DNA from: an uncultured Flavobacteriales bacterium
Lineage (GTDB): Bacteria > Bacteroidota > Bacteroidia > Flavobacteriales > Crocinitomicaceae
Reading direction: 5' to 3'
Assembly: GCA_946478775.1 (NCBI GenBank)
Contig: CAMLDR010000148.1
Span: 1 to 10,362, forward strand
Length of the DNA: 10,362 nt
A program made the translations under genes and the position numbers. Below the pieces are notes generated by a model. That model had not been told where the DNA came from, did not search any database, and was given only the letters and a program-made list of their open reading frames with translations. Below are positions 6,156 to 10,362 of this stretch, piece after piece. Positions within the stretch are counted from its first letter, which is position 1; each line of letters opens with the position of its first letter.

Positions 6156-7541
6156 TTACTTATCCATTCTTACAATCTTCGGAGAAAATGTCCCCATCGT
6201 TTCTACCAGTTCCTGCTGATTTCCCATTACATGATGGATGTTTTTGTAAGCCATCGGAGCTTCGTCTACTGCTCCACCGATCAAACTCACATCTGCCTTA
6301 CCGAGTATTTTCATCATCTCACTTTTGGTAAACCGGCTCTTGCACTCGGAACGTGAAAACATGCGCCCTGCACCATGCGAAGCAGAATTCAGGCTGGATG
6401 CATTTCCCAAACCACGAACAATGAATCCGGGTGCGGTCATACTTCCGGGAATAATTCCCCATTCACCTTTCCCGGCAGGAGTTGCCCCTTTTCGGTGAAC
6501 AATGCATTCTTTGCCACTTACGGATTCTTTCCATGCAAAATTGTGGTGGTTCTCTATCGTCATCAACATGCGGAGCCCCAACTTTTTGGTCAATCGTGCG
6601 TGAATATCATCGTGACAGGCTTTTGCGTATTCACCGGCAAGGTTCATGGCATTCCAATACTCTTGTCCATCGTGCGTGTCCAGGTTTAGCCAGGCCAAAT
6701 GCTGCACTTGTCTTGGCAGCGGACATTGTTTGATCGCCGCCTGCGTATACTGTTTCGCAATGGCAGCACCCAATCCGCGTGAACCACTGTGACTCAGCAA
6801 TGCGAAATACGAGCCCGGAGGAATTCCTGCATCCGGGGCAGTAATCGTTACCGTTCCGAATTCTACGAAATGGTTTCCTCCGCCGGAAGTTCCCAATTGC
6901 TGGTAAGCCTTTCCCTGCAGCTTTCGCAGGAGCGGAATTTCACGAAACAAGGTACTTTCCATAATCGGATGATCGTGTTTGATGGTGTGTGTTTCGTACA
7001 TTCCGAACTTGGTATGTTCCGAGAGCAAATTCTGCAATTGGTGTGTTTTTCCGTTGAAAAACGACGCCGGCGCATCAAAAATGCTCAGTGACATCCGGCA
7101 GCCGATATCTACGCCAACTCCGTAAGGAATCACTGCATTATCTGTTGCCAAAACACCCCCGATCGGTAATCCGTACCCGTAATGTGCATCCGGCATCAAT
7201 GCTCCCTGAACGGAAACCGGCAGTTTCAAAGCCTGGTAAAATTGATGTTTTGTTTTGTCATCAATCTCGTTTTCTCCGTAGATCAAAAACGGTACCCGTT
7301 CGACCTTCAATTCGTTGAATTTCACTTCAACCGGTGCTACCAAACCTTCTGCAACCTTGCCCCAGATCCCGTCCCCGATGTATTCATCCGGAGCGTAGAG
7401 CAATTCGGACAATTCTTTCAGAACGCGGTCTTTTGTTTCTTTCTTTTTATATCTGCTGATCAGCCCTAAGGCGATGTTCACAGAGTTGTCGTTGGGGAAG
7501 CCTATTTTGAGCAGGTCTTTCCCCTTGATTTTATTTCCCAT
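6156..7541 (-). CDS. rtcB: RtcB family RNA ligase paired with PrfH (RtcB2-like)
   Basis: GTP- and Mn-dependent ligase joining 2',3'-cyclic phosphate (or 3'-phosphate) and 5'-OH RNA ends. 461 residues against 408 for E. coli RtcB. All active-site motifs are present: MPDAHYGYGLPIGG (116-129), VGVDIGC with Asp145 and Cys148, GGGNHFVEFG with His224, HSGSRG with His251, the ENHHNF metal-site histidines (332/333), GATPAGKGEWGIIPGSM (352-368), and SASHGAGRMFSR with His389 as the predicted guanylylated residue. The first 70 or so residues precede the ligase core and have no counterpart in E. coli RtcB. Adjacent prfH points to the rRNA-repair branch (RtcB2), which religates 16S rRNA cut at the decoding centre by ribotoxins, rather than tRNA splicing. 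No archease or rtcA/rtcR is nearby. Start is ATG without a Shine-Dalgarno. Confidence 0.93.
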   Translation of the reverse strand: MGNKIKGKDLLKIGFPNDNSVNIALGLISRYKKKETKDRVLKELSELLYAPDEYIGDGIWGKVAEGLVAPVEVKFNELKVERVPFLIYGENEIDDKTKHQFYQALKLPVSVQGALMPDAHYGYGLPIGGVLATDNAVIPYGVGVDIGCRMSLSIFDAPASFFNGKTHQLQNLLSEHTKFGMYETHTIKHDHPIMESTLFREIPLLRKLQGKAYQQLGTSGGGNHFVEFGTVTITAPDAGIPPGSYFALLSHSGSRGLGAAIAKQYTQAAIKQCPLPRQVQHLAWLNLDTHDGQEYWNAMNLAGEYAKACHDDIHARLTKKLGLRMLMTIENHHNFAWKESVSGKECIVHRKGATPAGKGEWGIIPGSMTAPGFIVRGLGNASSLNSASHGAGRMFSRSECKSRFTKSEMMKILGKADVSLIGGAVDEAPMAYKNIHHVMGNQQELVETMGTFSPKIVRMDK

Positions 7542-7722
7542 GATATTTTTGGTTCCATGGATTGTTTTTTATTTACCATAGATGCGCAGATATTTATGGC
7601 GCTTACCAGTCGCCATTTTTTAATGCAGGCGAACAGTCTATGGAGTTTCAATCCAATTCTTAAAAATTAATTGATTAACCCATTCGGGTCAAAAAGAGAT
7701 TCCGGGAAATTTTGACATAAAA
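7542..7722 (-). promoter_or_regulatory. Upstream region of rtcB (no clear promoter box)
   Basis: This should hold the rtcB-prfH promoter, but no exact TAnnTTTG box is visible on the minus strand. An inverted repeat ATGGCG (7596-7601) and CGCCAT (7611-7616) with a nine-base loop lies about 55 bases before the rtcB start. On the plus strand it is followed by five T's, like a weak terminator; on the minus strand it would be a leader hairpin or an operator. No rtcR-like regulator gene is in the window. Confidence 0.3.
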
Positions 7723-7754
7723 AAAATCCGAAACCTCTAAGTGCTTCGGATTTT
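7723..7754. terminator. Bidirectional intrinsic terminator
   Basis: Ten-base-pair perfect stem AAAATCCGAA (7723-7732) with TTCGGATTTT (7745-7754), twelve-base loop, flanked by an A-run so that transcripts on the minus strand end in a T-run. It sits 23 bases after the stop of the small ORF at 7778-7855 and isolates the rtcB unit from upstream transcription. Confidence 0.8.
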
Positions 7755-7777
7755 CATATAAATGATTGTTAGAATCG

Positions 7778-7855
7778 TTACTGGAAAACCCAAAGCATGA
7801 GCGCACTAGCCTCTAGACCAGTTGGAGCTCCTAATGTTGTCTGTAATTTGAACAT
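7778..7855 (-). CDS. Candidate small ORF, 25 residues
   Basis: ATG to TAA frame beginning MFKLQTTLGAPTG and ending LEASALMLWVFQ. It has one basic residue near the start and a hydrophobic C-terminal half, which might pack on a membrane or protein partner; no known family was recognised. Supporting reality: a strong terminator 23 bases downstream, no overlap with another gene, an A-rich leader and a near-match -7 box (TAACTTTA, 7895-7902) about 40 bases upstream. Against: the frame is short enough to arise by chance, and the segment could instead be the body of a small RNA or the 3' untranslated region of the PD40 gene, which ends 140 bases upstream with no clear terminator on this strand. Confidence 0.4.
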   Translation of the reverse strand: MFKLQTTLGAPTGLEASALMLWVFQ

Positions 7856-7994
7856 TGCTTCGGTTTTAAAATTGTTACTACTTGTTTTCGTCGGTAAAGT
7901 TAACGCAAAAAAAATGACACGGTTGTCTTCGAAATGAAAAAAAAGTTTTGACGGATTTTGTTATTACGTAGTAATAAGATTTTTTTGACGAATG
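7856..7994. other. Gap between PD40 gene and small ORF
   Basis: A/T-rich. It contains a possible -7 box for the small ORF (minus strand TAACTTTA at 7895-7902, one mismatch to TAnnTTTG, no convincing -33), and a palindrome TTATTAC-GTA-GTAATAA at 7961-7977. On the plus strand the palindrome is followed by a GATTTTTTTG tract, giving a weak terminator form although no plus-strand gene precedes it; on the minus strand it has no T-run and might be an operator. Confidence 0.35.
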
Positions 7995-8921
7995 CTAAAA
8001 AACAATCTTCACCCGGTAAATCTTACTCAAACCATTCTCATTTTGGTTCACATAATTCTGAAATTCTTCTACACTTTTGAAGTCTTTTGATTGGAGCAAA
8101 TTCCGTTTACTGGTGAAATACAAAGTCTGCGTTTTTTCGTCGTAGAACGGGCAGTATTCCATGAATGGAGTGTTGATAACCGAACCCAAATTTTCGGCTT
8201 TCTGCCACGCTCCGTTTTGGTCTTTTCGTGCAATGTATAAATCACCGCTTCCTTTGCCATCCGGAGTATTGTATTTCGTGTACAGCAAAAATCGTTCATC
8301 ACTGAAAATGAAGGCGTTGAATTCATATCCTGTACTATTGATGTTGTCGTTCAGCAGAACCGGAGAAGCATATTTTTTACCGTTCCAGGCACAGCAATAA
8401 ATGTCGTCTTTTCCTCTCCCTGTTTTGGCATCCATGGTGAAATACAGGTTGTTGTTTTTGCTCAGTGACGGGTAGAATTCATTGTTCTCGGAATTCACTG
8501 TTTTTCCGAGATTGATGGGTTCTGACCAGTCGTCTGATACTGATTTTCGTTCTGCATACCACAAATCAAAATTCTTCACGTTTGCCTTCGCTCCATTTCC
8601 AGGTCTGTCGGAGGCAAAATAAAGCCGTAAACCGTCATCTGAGAGGAATGCTTCCATGTAGCTGTTTTCATCGCAAAAGGAAAGCAATTCGGGTTCAGAC
8701 CAGCCACTCTCCGATTTTCGCATACAAACGAGCTGCGAAATGGCTCCGTCCGGGCTCTGGATCGTGAAAAAAGCTTCTGATTGATCCTTGGAAATACAAA
8801 GATCCCGCACATTCAGAAACTGGTTTAGACTTTTATCGAATAAAGTGACCTGAAGTGAATCCTGGGCAACCGAAAAAGCGGTGATGAAAAAAAGTATTCC
8901 GAAGAGTTTGAATCGCAGCAT
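7995..8921 (-). CDS. Secreted PD40 / WD40-like beta-propeller protein
   Basis: 308 residues from the ATG at 8921. A TTG five codons upstream (8936) would give 313, but MLRFKLFGILFFITAFSVAQ is a complete signal peptide by itself and a -7-like TACATTCG (8937-8944, one mismatch) lies just upstream, so ATG is preferred. The mature protein holds several PD40 (TolB-like) blades recognisable by D/S-G-x-x-LYFxS/T-x-R/K: SDDGLRLYFASDRPG, NNNLYFTMDAKTGRGKDDIY, DERFLLYTKYNTPDGKGSGDLYIA and EKTQTLYFTSKRN, alternating with W-x-x-P-x-N-L-G linkers (WSEPINLG, WQKAENLG). Length fits one incomplete or small propeller with no C-terminal OmpA domain, unlike larger Bacteroidota PD40-OmpA fusions. Probably a periplasmic or outer-membrane-associated binding protein; its ligand is unknown. 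Confidence 0.85.
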   Translation of the reverse strand: MLRFKLFGILFFITAFSVAQDSLQVTLFDKSLNQFLNVRDLCISKDQSEAFFTIQSPDGAISQLVCMRKSESGWSEPELLSFCDENSYMEAFLSDDGLRLYFASDRPGNGAKANVKNFDLWYAERKSVSDDWSEPINLGKTVNSENNEFYPSLSKNNNLYFTMDAKTGRGKDDIYCCAWNGKKYASPVLLNDNINSTGYEFNAFIFSDERFLLYTKYNTPDGKGSGDLYIARKDQNGAWQKAENLGSVINTPFMEYCPFYDEKTQTLYFTSKRNLLQSKDFKSVEEFQNYVNQNENGLSKIYRVKIVF

Positions 8922-8989
8922 GGCAAATTGTTTCAACGAATGTAATCAATTCCCAAAGGACCGGGTTGTCCGAAAAAGCAGATTTTCCA

Positions 8990-9027
8990 AAACAGTAGGG
9001 ACGCGAAGCATCGCTTCCCTACTGTTT
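8990..9027. repeat. REP-like palindrome between sucC and the PD40 gene
   Basis: 17-base arms AAACAGTAGGGACGCGA (8990-9006) and TCGCTTCCCTACTGTTT (9011-9027) pair with one mismatch around the loop AGCA. Intergenic placement and the GTAGGGA core resemble REP/BIME-type palindromes that are repeated in many Bacteroidota genomes. It is separate from the terminator beside it. Confidence 0.6.
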
Positions 9028-9036
9028 GCCAGAAAT

Positions 9037-9077
9037 AAAAAACCCCGAAGCAGATGATACATCACTTCGGGGTTTTT
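9037..9077. terminator. Strong terminator after sucC
   Basis: Stem AAAAACCCCGAAG (9038-9050) with CTTCGGGGTTTTT (9065-9077), perfect over 13 pairs including the A/T flanks, 14-base loop. It lies 18 bases past the sucC stop codon, and the A-run on the plus strand becomes the T-run of the sucC transcript. Confidence 0.88.
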
Positions 9078-9095
9078 AGTATTGTTTGAATTGAC

Positions 9096-10307
9096 TTACG
9101 CCAATACTTCTTTCACTTTATCTGCTGCTTCCTGCAACAATACCGCTGAATGTACATTCAATCCTGAATCATCAATGATTTTCTTAGCTTCAACTGCATT
9201 TGTTCCCTGCAAACGTACAATGATCGGAACAGGAATATTACCAATGCTTTTGTAAGCGTCAACAACACCCTGAGCAACACGATCGCAACGAACGATACCA
9301 CCGAAGATATTGATCAAAATTGCTTTTACATTCGGATCTTTCAAAATGATGTGGAATGCTTTTTCAACACGCTCAGCATTTGCTGTACCTCCAACGTCTA
9401 AGAAGTTAGCAGGGCTTCCGCCTGAATATTTGATAATATCCATTGTAGCCATTGCCAAACCAGCTCCGTTTACCATACAGGCAACGTTTCCGTCCAGTTT
9501 TACGAAGTTCAGTCCAGCTGCATCAGCTTCCACATCCAACGGATCTTCTTCCAATGTATCACGCATCGCTACGTAATCCGGATGACGGAATAAACCGTTT
9601 CCATCCAACGTTACTTTCGCATCCACTGCAATGATCTTGTTATCTGAAGTTTTCAATACCGGGTTGATCTCAAACATTGCAGCGTCACAACCTTCGTAAG
9701 CGCTATACAAGTTCACAACGAATTTCGTCATTTGTTTGAAAGCTTCTCCTGATAATCCCAAATTGAAAGCAATCTTACGTGCCTGGAATCCTTGAATTCC
9801 AACACGCGGATCGATTTCTTCCTTGAAAATCAAATGCGGTGTATCGTGAGCAACTGTTTCAATATCCATTCCTCCTTCAGTAGAGTACATGATTGTGTTA
9901 CGGCCTTTTTCACGGTCTAATAATACAGACATATAAAACTCTTCCACTTCAGCCTCTCCCGGGTAATAAACGTCCTCAGCAAGTAAAATCTTACTTACCA
10001 ATTTCCCTACACCATTTGTTTGAGCTGTTTCCAGGTGACCACCAAGGATTCCTTTTACTTTCTCCTCTACCTGGTCAATCCCTTTTGCCAAAACTACACC
10101 ATGAGAACCGGTTTCTTCCACGACACCTTTTCCGCGTCCACCGGCATGGATTTGTGCTTTAACCACATACCAACCTGTTCCGGTTTCTTCTGTCAATTTT
10201 TTAGCTGCAGCAACTGCATCTTCTACTTTTTCTACAACTACTCCGCGCTGGATTGCTACGCCGTATTTTTGTAAAATTGATTTTCCTTGATATTCGTGTA
10301 AGTTCAT
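9096..10307 (-). CDS. sucC: Succinyl-CoA ligase [ADP-forming] subunit beta
   Basis: Beta subunit of succinyl-CoA synthetase, the TCA-cycle step that converts succinyl-CoA to succinate with ATP formation. 403 residues (E. coli 388), complete. The ATP-grasp domain shows [12 protein letters not shown] at the start, [15 protein letters not shown] (48-62) for nucleotide binding, and the Mg ligands Asn215 in MFEINPV and Asp229 in [11 protein letters not shown]. The C-terminal CoA-ligase domain shows [18 protein letters not shown] (273-290), [12 protein letters not shown] (298-309) and the power-helix region [16 protein letters not shown] (333-348), then RLQGTN. sucD does not follow: a terminator and an unrelated gene come next, so the alpha subunit must be upstream of the window edge or elsewhere. 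A near-match -7 box lies 27 bases upstream. Confidence 0.98.
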   Translation of the reverse strand: MNLHEYQGKSILQKYGVAIQRGVVVEKVEDAVAAAKKLTEETGTGWYVVKAQIHAGGRGKGVVEETGSHGVVLAKGIDQVEEKVKGILGGHLETAQTNGVGKLVSKILLAEDVYYPGEAEVEEFYMSVLLDREKGRNTIMYSTEGGMDIETVAHDTPHLIFKEEIDPRVGIQGFQARKIAFNLGLSGEAFKQMTKFVVNLYSAYEGCDAAMFEINPVLKTSDNKIIAVDAKVTLDGNGLFRHPDYVAMRDTLEEDPLDVEADAAGLNFVKLDGNVACMVNGAGLAMATMDIIKYSGGSPANFLDVGGTANAERVEKAFHIILKDPNVKAILINIFGGIVRCDRVAQGVVDAYKSIGNIPVPIIVRLQGTNAVEAKKIIDDSGLNVHSAVLLQEAADKVKEVLA

Positions 10308-10333
10308 GACAACTTTTTAAATTTTTGGTGCGC

Positions 10334-10341
10334 TAAAGGTA
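10334..10341 (-). promoter_or_regulatory. Possible -7 box for sucC
   Basis: Minus strand reads TACCTTTA, one mismatch (final G to A) from TAnnTTTG, 27 bases before the sucC ATG. The -33 element would sit at or beyond the window edge region and is not recognisable. Confidence 0.35.
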
Positions 10342-10362
10342 AACATTAAATTGGTTCGAGAT

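Noticed and set aside
7961..7980. Plus-strand terminator at the AT-rich palindrome
   Set aside because: The form fits weakly (7-bp A/T stem, T-run), but no plus-strand gene precedes it, so it is described only as a palindrome.
8934..8936. TTG start for the PD40 protein
   Set aside because: The ATG five codons later gives a complete signal peptide, and the -7-like sequence lies immediately upstream of the TTG, leaving no leader for it.

Overview
The window looks like part of a Bacteroidota chromosome, most likely a flavobacterium-like lineage (Flavobacteriales, possibly near Fluviicola). Support comes from moderate-to-low GC, absence of Shine-Dalgarno sequences before the genes, A/T-rich leaders, at least two exact matches to the Bacteroidota -7 promoter box TAnnTTTG, and protein types common in that phylum (DUF4846, PD40, Prc-type S41 protease). 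The genus is a guess. All supported genes lie on the minus strand, so transcription runs from high to low coordinates.

In transcription order: sucC (succinyl-CoA ligase beta subunit, TCA cycle) ends at a strong terminator and is followed by a REP-like palindrome. Next is a secreted PD40 beta-propeller protein. A 453-base region with no large gene follows; it holds a candidate 25-residue small ORF with its own terminator. Then comes a tight two-gene RNA-repair and ribosome-rescue operon, rtcB-prfH, with a small TPR protein 50 bases downstream. That unit ends at a terminator embedded in a short tRNA-like stretch.

The remaining genes are a Prc/Tsp-type periplasmic protease that begins with TTG behind a good -7 promoter, a secreted helical protein of uncertain family with a terminator, a DUF4846 lipoprotein with hydrolase-like features, and the start of map (methionine aminopeptidase), which runs off the left edge.

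Most of the window is housekeeping or envelope maintenance. The distinctive part is rtcB-prfH: in related systems PrfH releases peptides from ribosomes damaged in the 16S decoding centre and the partner RtcB religates the cut rRNA, giving resistance to ribotoxins. The copy here has an extra N-terminal domain of about 70 residues on RtcB. The small ORF at 7778-7855 and the palindromic repeats are the least explained elements. No transposase, CRISPR array, rRNA or intact tRNA was seen.
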